Assembly (NCBI RefSeq): GCF_021134715.1
Contig: NC_060017.1
Span: 496,001-560,000 of the forward strand
Direction of reading: 5' to 3'
Length of the DNA stretch: 64,000 bases
From: Daphnia pulex
Lineage: Eukaryota; Arthropoda; Branchiopoda; Diplostraca; Daphniidae
Shown here: positions 1 through 10,434 of the stretch, piece by piece
Position numbering within the stretch: position 1 is the stretch's first letter
How the letters are laid out: the number at the start of each line of letters is the position of its first letter
Made by a program: the position numbers and the translations under genes
The notes under the pieces: generated by a model
What the model was told of the DNA's origin: nothing
Databases searched by the model: none
What the model saw: only the letters and a program-made list of their open reading frames with translations

Positions 1-2990
1 TCTGAATATCTTGACGCACAAAGAATTGGTGATAGATTATCGAACTTACAACGCCATCGTGACGGGTCATTCTATGATGGGGTATGGATTACATCTTTTA
101 TTCAAACAGGGTGTCGTGATGCGATTATTTTTTAACATTTCAGAGATTGGGAAGGTGCCAAAAGCATAATCAGTTCCATGTCGGCGAAAGGCTTGACGCC
201 CGACACGGAAACCTATAGAGAATTGTTAAAAGGTTACGCCAAATTTGGAATATGCTTTGCTATTTCTTCCTCCCTTGGTGGGTAACCTTATTAGTGTTAT
301 GTTTGTATTCATCTTCGTAATAATTTTTACAATAGAAAATTGGAAGAAGATGAATATATCATTCAGTGATGGAGATCTCCTTGCTGCTCTGTATAAAGCT
401 GCTGTACACGGGCACTCTGAAGCGGTGGATATTCTGTTGAACCGAATGAGAAAGGATCGTGACTACAACCGATCATGTGTGAACATTATCTTGCAATTAG
501 TGACACAACGCAAAGAGAACGAAACTTTCAAAATCTTGCTGAGTATGAAACCGAAAAGAACAATCGATGGTAAAGTGCCAGGGTCCGGCCGATTTTTTAT
601 CCGGCACATAGTCAAAACGAATTGCTCATCAGATAAAATAGTGGAATTTTGTCGTAAGTTGGTTCAAACTGAGAAGAACAGTCGCGCATTTTTTATAGCA
701 CTTGAAGCAGCAAACATTTTTGAAAGGATCGAACTTGTCGATCCGCTCTTAAACGAGATCAGGGATGGCGGTAGCTTTGCAAACTCTTTAGGAGCTATTC
801 TGGTAAGTCAACTAAAAAAAAATTATCTAGATTTAATTAATTTCTAAAATTGCAACTTTTTTGGTTTAATATTAGGCTTCGGGTATGCTGAGCGGAGGAG
901 AAAAGAAACTAATAGATACACTTCGTAAAATGGCCGCCATCCGTCTATACCCCAACGTGCAAACGATCAACAAACATATTTTGCCTCACTTGGCAGGAGA
1001 TAGTCAGACTTTGTTGCAAAAATTGCGTTCAACCAGGTTGTCTTTCCCAGTCATTTCAGTTGCACTTTTGAAAAAGAGTTTGGCTTCCCTAGATTTTAAT
1101 GAAGCCATTCGGATCACATCAACATTTTAGTAAGTTTTTACAAAGTGTTGTAGAAAAGCATGCTATAACCCTTTCCCGTTATAGCATCAGTATGAACTTG
1201 AGGTTGTACGAAGATATCGCCACTGCCTATGTTAAATCTCAAAATGCTACGGGACTTGCCAGACTGATGAATTCTCTACTGCCAGACGGGGAAGAAGATG
1301 AGACGAAAAACGAAGCGATGGAATTATCCAGCCAAATAATTGGGTCCGTTCTGAAAGAGATTTGCGATCAAACACCGTAAGATGTATTTTGGTTTGTTTT
1401 TTGAATCCCATCTAAACTATTTCTGTCTTTCAAGGTCCGGACAGCTGGAAGTAATTGAGCCTCTTTTAAAAGCTCTAAAAGATCAGGGATTGACCATCTC
1501 TCTGAGCGTGGCCCAATTTGTACGTGACAAGGCATCGGAAGGCAAGATGACTTCGGCTGCCGTTGATCTCTTGGCAGAGCTCACCTCGGGAAAGTTAATT
1601 CCTGTACCGTTGAATCCCACGCCAAGGCGCCTTCAGTTGGCGACCATTAGCCAGGTCGAGAAAAACATCGCCAAATTCCGAACATTCGCACGAGAGCGTA
1701 AATTAGATGAAGCATTAGCAGTCAGAAAGGTTGTTTTTTTTCAACTTTTTTTCCTGAATCAATTCGTGATTCATCTTATGAATGTGGATTGATGACACAG
1801 GAGCTGGATGCCCATAATGTTCCTTTTTCGGACGGATTGAATCTCTTGCTAATCGATTTGTACGGCCATCATGGACGTTTGGACGAGGCCCTCGACGTAT
1901 TCTCCCGAATGCATATGAATCCCGATTTGATCGTCCTGCCTTCTAAAATCATGATTCTTTCTGCCCGTCTATTGAAAGTAGGCCGCATAGACGATGCCAT
2001 TCGTGTCCTGGAAAAATTGAAAATTGATCCACGGGTGACTGAAAATATAGAGTTGACGAGATTAGTCAATGCAAGTGCCATACGACTGATGGACGCCGCT
2101 GCTGAAAACGGGAATGTCGAAACTATACAGAAAATATTCGACTGTCTGGAACAATCGAAAGCCTTGAAAATGAGCAGAGCCTTATTAGGTTCACTGGTCA
2201 AAGTTCATGTCGTTCGGTACGTGTATAGCCTGAAACTGTTTACATTTCATTTCAGCGTCCAAACTAATTACACTTTATGTTAGAGATGATTTGGACAGCG
2301 CTCTGGATGAGTTTGATCGTTGGACGAAAGAGCGACGCACCACGCCCTGGAACACGCAATTAGCCGCCAATTTGATTGAAAAAGACGACACGACAAGACT
2401 TGACCGACTTATGAGAATGAACACTGCAGTCCACGGGGAGAAGAATAGTCTCTTTGATCTCTCGCTGGCTTTTTTAAGCTGTCAACGAGTCAGAGATGCA
2501 AAAAACGTCCTCGAGGTATATATAAATGTGCCTATATTTATATTTAGATAGTCTATAAATAAGTTCCAGAAATAGTTGTAGTCTCTCAAGTACACCTACC
2601 ACGAGAACAGTCTATTCTAATTTAATCTTTGAATTTTTCTCTTGGGGGCGACATTTCTTGTAGACTCCTGGACTGCGCATCGTCAACAGTCGGCTGGACA
2701 ACGTCTGCGCCTTCTACGTGCGGAGGAAAAAAATTGACGAACTCGAGAATTTGGTGAAAATCACCAAGAACGTTTTCAACGTGGACCGCCACATGTTGTA
2801 CAATCATTTATTAGCGGCATGCATCAAAGTCGACGATCCGAAAAGAGCTACCAACGTCTGGACTTTGATGCAAGAAGAAGGCGACCTAGTTCCTGATTCC
2901 GGCTTTTTACGCCGTTTGGGCGACTTTTTGACAACCAAAAAAATGTTGGTCCCGTTCTCCGTTCCCCCAAGCGACCAAATGAGTTCATGA
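1..2990 (+). CDS. LRPPRC: LRPPRC / bicoid stability factor-like PPR protein, 3' part
   Basis: Leucine-rich pentatricopeptide protein of the LRPPRC/bsf family; family members bind and stabilise mitochondrial mRNAs together with SLIRP. The 5' end is outside the window. Exons read as <1-81, 144-277, 336-802, 876-1376, 1435-1729, 1801-2216, 2284-2515 and 2664-2990, joined by GT-AG introns whose phases agree. A clear PPR helix pair lies in the second exon (DWEGAKSIISSMSAKGLTPD), and the last exons (ELENLVKITKNVFNVDRHML, then VPFSVPP near the C-terminus) follow the order of vertebrate LRPPRC. The join at 277/336 uses a GTGGGT donor; the resulting SLENWKKM..DGDLL resembles the family at that point. 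Oddity: inside the 876-1376 exon the frame must slip by one base near 1126 (see findings). The family name is recognised from memory of the domain pattern and is fairly sure; orthology was not tested. Confidence 0.85.
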
Positions 2991-3043
2991 TGAGACTACA
3001 CGAGTTACCTTGGACATGTAGCAAAATAAGTCGTTTGATATGA

Positions 3044-3049
3044 AATAAA
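3044..3049 (+). terminator. Poly(A) signal of the LRPPRC-like gene
   Basis: AATAAA 54 bases after the TGA stop at 2988-2990, followed by GT- and T-rich sequence, as expected for a cleavage/polyadenylation signal. Confidence 0.6.
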
Positions 3050-4551
3050 TAGTTGTTTCTACGTTCTTCTTCCCAACTCGCCTATAGAGAAAAGTTTATC
3101 GAAAAGGTATGTGTGATTTATCACAGGTTGATGAGTTTCCGGGTGGATGGATTACGTTGTACGAAATGAGAAAACTTGGCGTCAAAGCCTCATTTCCTTC
3201 GGCGAATCTCAATACCGTAGTATATTATTTAGGTGCTGGGCAAACACAGATATACGTTGCTCGATCGATACAAATGGCTCGAACCTTGGAAGAACTGCCG
3301 TCGGGAGCAAGAAGGAAAACATTGGGTCATTTATTTCCCGATATCGTCGACAGCCAGCCCAGTCACCCAGTCAGTCTGTTTAAGTCGGCGTATGGTTCGA
3401 CGTGATTTGTTGGGGTCGAGGACCATTTATTCTGTCCGGCTGAAATGTTTGATATTGTTAACTCAATTCTTCCCCCCCCCCCCCGTTCGTTATAGTTTCC
3501 ACGTGGATATAAAAAATACAGCGTGTTTTCTTTCCAAACGGCATTTTGGTTGAATTGTTAGTATATGCTGTTTTGTTATGGCAACAGCAGCCAACAGAGC
3601 GAGCCCTGCACATGGATGGTCTGTATATCATATTGTTGTTCCGTTTCTTGAAGCTGCATGCTGAGCCGGAATAACGACAGACACAATCCGTCCCCGAAAT
3701 CATCACCAGCACACGCGGCCACCAACTGATTACAAACAATAAAAGAGACCAAAAGGGGGAAAAAAAGAGTTCGTAGTTTTCCCCTTGTAACTTTTTCTTT
3801 CTTTCCTTCTTTTGTCCATTCTCTTTTCCGCTTCAGTTCTTTTAACATGGACTGGGGGTAAAATGGTTTATATTTTACAAATAAACAACGTCAGCAACGA
3901 CTAGGTTATACAAACAAGGTCTGCGACAAACGAATAACGATGTTGTTTCTTCATCGAATCTTTTCATTCTTTTCTTCTACCCAGAAATCTCTGAATGCTC
4001 GAGCTGCAATCATCGCAGGCGCCCCGTTTATTCCTGTGGGCAGCACCGAATGATATCCCTCTTCTTCTTTCGCTCTTACTCATTTTTTGAAACAAAAACA
4101 TGTAAATAGTCAGCGGTGGATGGGTGTACGATGGATGATGGAAAGGGGAACGAGAAGAAGACAGAGAAGAGATAAAGGGAAAGGAATTTTCGGGGAGCTG
4201 GGATCCATTAGACGACAAATACAATTTCCAATTTTCCTTTTTTTTTTTAATGAACAGCATATTATATTGGAAGAGAACAAATTGAGACGAAGAATATATA
4301 CGGTGTAAGCTGCTGTTGTTCTCACTCGCGTTCAAATTTTATCTTTTACGTAATCAAGTAACAGTCATAATTAATCATAGCTACAATTGGCTTCAGTTCA
4401 TTGTTTGTTTTGATAATTCAATTATTTGTAAATCAGTTTGACGAGACGACGACAACTGGTGACAGTGGTGGACTTTTCTCTTTTTTTAATTTTCTTGGTG
4501 GGAGGAGAAGAGGTTGTTGGCGGCGATGGACGAATTCATTTCTTCCTTTTT
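3050..4551. other. Intergenic stretch between LRPPRC-like gene and the common tail exon
   Basis: No supported gene. It holds a run of C at about 3475-3484, purine-rich and T-rich tracts, and several short overlapping open frames with no splice support, signal peptide or family resemblance. Confidence 0.5.
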
Positions 4552-4557
4552 TTTATT
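4552..4557 (-). terminator. Poly(A) signal of the multi-promoter membrane protein locus
   Basis: AATAAA on the minus strand about 36 bases past the TAA stop of the common tail exon. Confidence 0.5.
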
Positions 4558-4592
4558 TTTCGAATCTATGGCAGGCGGATAGCTAGACGGAA

Positions 4593-4801
4593 TTATATCG
4601 AATTCATCGTCGAACTGTTGGCTGCTGCTGCTGTGAGGGTGCCGATGATGATGCCGGGTATCGCCGTCGTTGTTGCATTTAGAATCGTCCCCAATTGGCT
4701 GGTCGACTGTTGAGACAATAAACCGGAGCTGCCGGTTGTGCTGTTCATGTCCCCGTTGCTGGAAATGGAAGTGATCGTCTGCAGTTCATTTTCCTTGCGC
4801 A
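4593..4801 (-). CDS. Common 3' exon: extracellular/lumenal tail of the membrane protein locus
   Basis: The acceptor is strong: a long pyrimidine tract ending TTTTTGTAG before 4801. Read in phase 1, the exon completes a Val codon after modules B, C and D (G+TG) or a Met codon after module A (A+TG). It continues RKENELQTITSISSNGD and runs 68 residues to TAA at 4595-4593. It carries three N-glycosylation sequons (NST, NAT, NSS) and is rich in Ser, Thr, Asn and Ala. No domain is recognised. The sequons fit a tail outside the cytosol, which agrees with the basic cluster on the other side of each module's helix. A weakly hydrophobic patch (AIPGIIIGTLTAAAA) lies near the end; whether it associates with membrane is unknown. 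Confidence 0.7.
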
Positions 4802-7800
4802 CTACAAAAAGGAGAAAAGAGAGAAAACATAAAATAGGAAATTAATGATTCAGAGTCAGCAATTGCAAAATATTTACGCCGTCTATTCATAACTAACAGT
4901 CGACATAGTCTCCTCCTTTGAATTTGGCAGTTGGCCCGGTGCTACATACATTTCCGCTGGGAAGGAAGGACGGAAGGACTACAAGCAGAAGTCGATGACC
5001 GATAAATGTATATACGCCACGACCAGACAGTCTCCGTACCAGGCAATTCCACATGGCAACTGTTTGTGTACAATAATCCCATACAACACCCCATTCCACA
5101 CATCAGATGGAAGACGGTAGTCGCCAGCATGATAAGAGAGAAAGCATTCGCTACGGCAATGACCGTCGATATACGTGGGCTACATACGAAAGAAACTTGT
5201 GGACTATGCCAGCCGTAAATGACTGATGACGAACATTCAATAGAAATAATCGAATCACAACTTTGTCATTGATGAACGGCATTGTTGAATCTTACATTGT
5301 TTTATTGTCATAATATCGCTCGGGGGGGCAGTAATTCTCGGCAGAGCAATTCCTAAACTAAACAGCAGAGGAACATGTGTATATAATTCAAGGTTCACCA
5401 GCATCTCGTCCGGTGCATTTCGCCTGTGTCGGTTCCACATCGAGACTCGACTGCATATATAGTGTGTCCTCGGTTGAGAACAAACAGCTGCTCTATTCTG
5501 GGATCGGGCCGCACCGTTTCAACACACATGTACGGTCCGGTTCGGTCCAGTGCTTCTGATCCGATCCAGCCGAGTCTATATCATTCCGCACGACTTGTGT
5601 CACGCGCGAAACCCACAGGATTGGAAAAGAATCTCAGCCGTGGACGATCCCAGAATGCCATTTTTCATTGGATGATGGATATACACAGTGTACTGGCTTT
5701 CCTAATAGAGTGCCTAGCAATGGAAATGCGGAGGAATTTCCGATTCCAGGAATCTCCTTAGTTACTGGACGCCATTCATCATGACCCGGTCACGGGTCCG
5801 CGTGAAGGACGACCGAAATTGTGTATAGGTCGTCGTCGTCACTTGGCTTCGCTGCAAAGATATTTCATACGCAAAATGCCAGCATTGACGTCGCTGAGAA
5901 ATGCTAAAAATATGGACCTGATTCTATACGTGACGCAAGTTTATCATCTCTGAATGAAGCGTGAGAAAAAGAAAGCCGAAAAATCAGCACGAAAGAAAGA
6001 TGAACGGGATCGAATCATTGTCAGCCGTTGAAAGAGTTTGGCCGGTGTCGTGTGCTGGGCACGTGTGCCGCATATGTCTTCCATCAGTCTCCGTAAATAT
6101 GCCGATGGGTTTAGACGCGAGTGGGACGTGTCTGCTATGAGAAGGTGAAACCGAATCCGCCAGCAGCTGACAGCACGCAAGTTGCCGACGCTCCGGGGGC
6201 GGCGGCGGCGGCGGCGTCGATTTTTATTTTCTTCTTCGGGTAATGATGCGATTCGGATTCCCGCTGATTGAAATACATCATCGAGCGTGACTAGCAGAGT
6301 CGCCGCACTACAATTATTAGATCCGGTCGATTGAAAGTCATCACGTCTTCGTTATAAAGAAATAACTGGAAATCATTATTTTATTTTTTTTCCAGCTTGG
6401 ATCGATATTCTTGATCAAGAAAAGAAGCCGTGGTACACATATAACATTCAATTCAATTCGATCGAACATCATATCCGTCGTCGTGCAGGTCGGGAAAATC
6501 CAGGAAAAAAGAACGAGACGACACATCCGCGTCCATCTTCCGATTTTCCAATCACGGACGAGAAAAAAAGGCTCACGCTACGTTATAGCCTGACCATTTC
6601 TTTGGCCGCCGTCGAGTGTGGCCGCATTTCTGCAATCTCGGCGGGAAAAAAGGTCGAGTTTCGCAGCAGGACTAGCAGCCTCTCTATTCGATTTCCGTCA
6701 AGTGCAATCAATGACTCAACGTCAAATCTTGTTCGCGGAAACCCTCAAAAAGAGACGGCAAAAGAAAAGAAAATTGAAGTTGGTAGTCGGCCAAACAAAT
6801 AAAAGATGACGGTCACTGGGTGCTCCGTGGTGCCCTCTCATCCATCCCAGTACAGCACCAATAGATGAGCAGAGTAATACTTTCTAACAGAATAATACGC
6901 TCGGATTTCTACGGAAGTCGTAATAATATACGAGCAAAAAGTCTAAAAAAGGAATTCTATACATATCTCTCGTCCTGGAAACTTGTTCGTCTATTCTTGT
7001 ACACACACACACACACAGAGTTGATATTGGATTTGTCAGCAATTGGGCAAGTTTAGGGGAATCAAACAAGTTCTGATCAAAGCGACGACAAAAAGACGGG
7101 ACGCCCAGTTATTTGATTATGTAGCCGGGGATCAAAAAGGGGCAATCAATATTGCGCTCAACTTTCCAAACTCCGCGACATCCTCAAGGCGCTTTCGTCC
7201 ACTTAAAGTCCTCCGCCAACTAAATTTAACCAACACGGACATGAATGATGACAACTCTTCCGCTACGTGTGGGGGGGAGAGCCGATGGATTTGTAATCAT
7301 GTAAAGTGGGGCGAAAAAAGAAACTTTAGGCGACTTATGGGCGCGCAGCCCGAAATAACGGCAACAACATTATTACTTCAGCGAATAGAGAGCTGCTGCA
7401 CGCTGCGCGGTCGACAGTTATATTTGTTTTAATATAGTACGTACTACACACACTGTGTGTAGTGTAGTGTAGTGTATAGGTAGGTACCTTAAAAATACAA
7501 GTGGCGGTAGTGGTGCAGTGTATAGCAGCAGCAGCAGGCAGAGTGTGCTGGTAATATAGTGCAGGGCTATATGATGAATATAGGACGCGGGCAACTTTGG
7601 CGGGCGTTTTATTTTTAGTCTACACGGCGGAGACGGGAACGGAGTCAAAGTATTTTCGACGTTTGCGCTCTAGTGGAAAGAGAGAGCCGGTCAAGACTTT
7701 GCAGAACAAATAAACAATTTATTGTTTCGTTTCTCTTCAAGAGCATCGCAGGACTCAGGAGAGAGGAGTAGGAGTACTTGTGTTCAGACTGCATTTGCCC

Positions 7801-8521
7801 GCAGAGCTCTCTGCCTCTTGGCGCTTTAGACTTTATTCCCCCAACGACTTTTGTGTATAATACAAGAGGATGACGTCATCATCACAGATGAGCACAGTCT
7901 GCTGCGCTCCTCACCCTCTTTTCAAGGACTGAAAAGTTTTCACCGTTCGAGATGCCAAGTACTAGTTGGTAGTACACGATGATGGCCCGTCTAACGCGTC
8001 ACGACATTAGACAGAGAAAGGCTTGGAACTTTGAAATGTTCAATTAACGTTATTCAACTTGTCGGCAATTGCGCGGCTGATGATAAATGCAGCAACTTAT
8101 TATTATAGTCGAAACTACTACTACTGCCAGGCGGGTTATCTGACTAAATTCCCTAAATAGTAGCATACAGTATCAAGGTAAATGGGGACAAACGGTTTTG
8201 TTCCCGAGTGCCAGTTTCTTTGATCTCTCATCAGCAGACAACATTAAATGGCAAAGAGGAGGCCGCCGCCGGCTCGGCCACATCATTCTCATCACTCTCT
8301 GCTGGAGCTTGGCCCAAATTCTATGCTGCAGGGTCTCGCAAATTCAATCGATTGCCAAGTTGGCCATGACCGAATCCCCTTGCAACGACCGACGTATATA
8401 TATTTAGAAACTTGTTATTTCCTCGCTCACCACGAAATTCTGCACCCGAATGTTGCCAAATAATGCTAATAATCAAATCGGAAAAAAAAGAGTCGCGTCC
8501 GTCTCTAGTAGGCTATTATAC
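4802..8521. other. Intron between module D and the common exon
   Basis: No gene recognised on either strand. Contains an (AC)8 microsatellite at 7001-7016 and an AT-rich/CAG-rich patchwork. Short open frames here have no splice partners or family features. Confidence 0.5.
7001..7016. repeat. (AC)8 microsatellite
   Basis: Eight uninterrupted AC units in the intron between module D and the common exon. Confidence 0.9.
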
Positions 8522-9554
8522 CGGCTTCGTCAATGGCGGAGGCATTGAAGAGCGTGATGAGGACAAAGAGTGCGGAGGCTGTTAACAGGATGAACGTGGT
8601 GCAAACAACGGCCATGACCACTTTCCTCCGGCGACGTTCTTTGGGCGTCAACACTTCGTCTCCTCCTCCGCCGCTTCCGCCCTGGTGTTGATATTCGTCA
8701 CCAGCGCCAGCACTGTCTTTGAATCCGCCGGAATCGCCATCGGATCCGCCAGCCAATAAGCTGTTGCTGGGGTACGAGTGTCTTCGATGATAGGAGGCCA
8801 GCTGCCCGGCAGACGACGACGACGTTACAGATTGTCGGTTGGTGGTGGGCGGGGGTGAGAAGAGGATCACTGGCGGATCGTTCCACACGACGACCGGAGC
8901 GTCACTGAAGGCCACCCGTTTCTTGCGCAAATCGCTTTCGTGTCTGTGGATGATGGAGAGACGCAAACAAGGCTCCAGGCAACTTGTGCTCGAGCCCAGT
9001 CGAATGATTCCGCCTCCGCTGGAACCACTGCCGGAATGTTGGCCAGACGATGCTGCTGAGTTTAGACTCTGACACTGAGGTTGTTGCATTTTGGATCGAG
9101 CCGCAGCGGCCGAACCGTTGGGTCCTTCCGATTGTCGCCGACTGACGCGGTTCCGGTTTTTCATGCCCTTGTTCCGCGTTCCGGCGTCGCTTCCGTGCCG
9201 TTTGATGCTGCGCGTTGTGGCCCCATTTCCGCCCTGGGCCTCGTTCGACGTCGACACTTTGGGTCGCAGCCCCGCCGAATGATGACGTTTATTATTATCA
9301 CTGAGGCTGATGCCACCGGGGCAAGGAGATGGAGGGGCCGCACCGACACGGTTGATGCTGTTGCCACTGCCACCCCCACTCGTCATCCGCTCACCTTCCG
9401 GCTCCAGGTAATGGACGTTGTAACGACCCCATTGGTTACAATCGGAAGCCAAATCGTTCATCTCCCTGCTGTTAATGTTCTGACGTGACGACGAGTCCTG
9501 CTGATGCGCTTGTCCATTTGTCATCAGTGCAGCAGCCGATGCACTTGCATCCAT
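8522..9554 (-). CDS. Module D: alternative first coding exon, single-pass membrane protein
   Basis: It starts at ATG 9554-9552 (GGCAATGG, good context) and runs 344 codons plus one base. The N-terminal 310 residues are hydrophilic and rich in Ser, Gly, Asn and Gln. A distinctive stretch near residues 205-230 (KKRVAFSDAPVVVWNDPP) is less simple in composition and may be a functional motif. Residues about 305-316 contain LTPKERRRRK, followed by a hydrophobic helix (VVMAVVCTTFILLTASALFV) and NASAIDEAG. The donor is G|GTATAA at 8522/8521, phase 1, weaker than those of the other modules. If it is not used, the frame runs only six more codons to TAG at 8507-8505, giving a self-contained short protein. 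The downstream partner is the common exon 3.7 kb away. Function unknown. Confidence 0.75.
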
Positions 9555-9708
9555 TGCCGGAATACCTGTCTGTCTCCTCTATACTGTAGATAGCACACTA
9601 CAACTTTTCGACGATAACCAACAGCTAACAAACAAACAAAAAAGAAGTCCCCCACCCCTCCTCCGTCCGTCTCCTATCACTAAGTTATTTAGAGGAGGAG
9701 CGATAAAG

Positions 9709-10398
9709 TCATTCGTCGCAGCACTGCAATTCCACTCGAGGAGTTGGGGTCAACGCCAAACTGACGGGCAGGGAGGACCAATCCAGCGATGATAAGACTC
9801 GAACGGTGACGCAAGCGGCCACCATCAAGCGCGTCTGACTGTGAGCGTCGCTCGGGTAGGCCAATAAGTTGCGTCCGGTCTGGGCCGACGACGAGAAAAA
9901 GGAGCCGAAAATGAGACTATGGGTGGCTCCTTGCATCAATCCCAAGAGGCAACGGCCCAACGTGAACCACTTGACCGACTGGATAAGAAGCCGATCGGCC
10001 GGCAAGTAAAACGACGATCTCGCCAGAGGCAGGGCAGCAGCATTGGCAACAGCACCTGAAGGTGTCGTGGCGTGAGCAGAACCAGCACCTGCATCCCAGC
10101 TGATCCCAGGCTCTTGACAACAATCGAGTCGCAGAGTCCACGAGTCTTGAGCCGGGCCGGATGAAGAAGAAAGGATAGCACTACCATCAGCAGCAGCAGC
10201 AGCGCTGTTACAAGTTATTACCGCTGTCTGGTCGACGTGTTGGCCAGCCGCGAAGCCAGTCCGCAGCGATTGCAATGACGATAACAAATCACTCGGCCGC
10301 TGTTGCTGTTGGATGTTGTACTGGTGGACGCTCGTAGACGACGGCGGCGGCGGCGGCGGGGAAGGAGGAGTCAAGCGGATCAAATAACGGCCGGACAT
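9709..10398 (-). CDS. Uncertain 229-residue open frame just upstream of module D
   Basis: An ATG-started frame of 229 codons ends at TGA 155 bases before the ATG of module D, on the same strand. It begins with a proline run (SPPPPPPSS), has a Gln/Ser/Ala-rich middle, and then a less simple C-terminal third with hydrophobic stretches (KWFTLGRCLLGLMQGATHSL and LMVAACVTVRVL). It has no basic-cluster-plus-helix ending like the modules, no signal peptide and no recognised domain. It could be a real small gene, part of the 5' leader of module D, or a chance frame in GC-rich DNA; two other minus-strand frames are also partly open here. Kept at low confidence. Confidence 0.3.
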   Translation of the reverse strand: MSGRYLIRLTPPSPPPPPPSSTSVHQYNIQQQQRPSDLLSSLQSLRTGFAAGQHVDQTAVITCNSAAAAADGSAILSSSSGPAQDSWTLRLDCCQEPGISWDAGAGSAHATTPSGAVANAAALPLARSSFYLPADRLLIQSVKWFTLGRCLLGLMQGATHSLIFGSFFSSSAQTGRNLLAYPSDAHSQTRLMVAACVTVRVLSSLDWSSLPVSLALTPTPRVELQCCDE

Positions 10399-10434
10399 CA
10401 ATACGAATGGCTCCCGCGCGATAAATTGTGTCAA

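Noticed and set aside
1129..1152. A 24-bp intron in the LRPPRC-like gene
   Set aside because: Although it begins GTAAGT and ends GTAG, it is far below workable intron size and its removal creates an in-frame TAA.
3109..3405. 98-codon + frame after the LRPPRC-like gene
   Set aside because: Three overlapping frames are open in the same region and no family features or Kozak context stand out. It lies beyond the poly(A) signal.
9081..9488. Long + strand frame opposite module D
   Set aside because: A shadow of the GC-rich minus-strand module. The module D frame is longer, ATG-started, and carries the membrane helix and donor.
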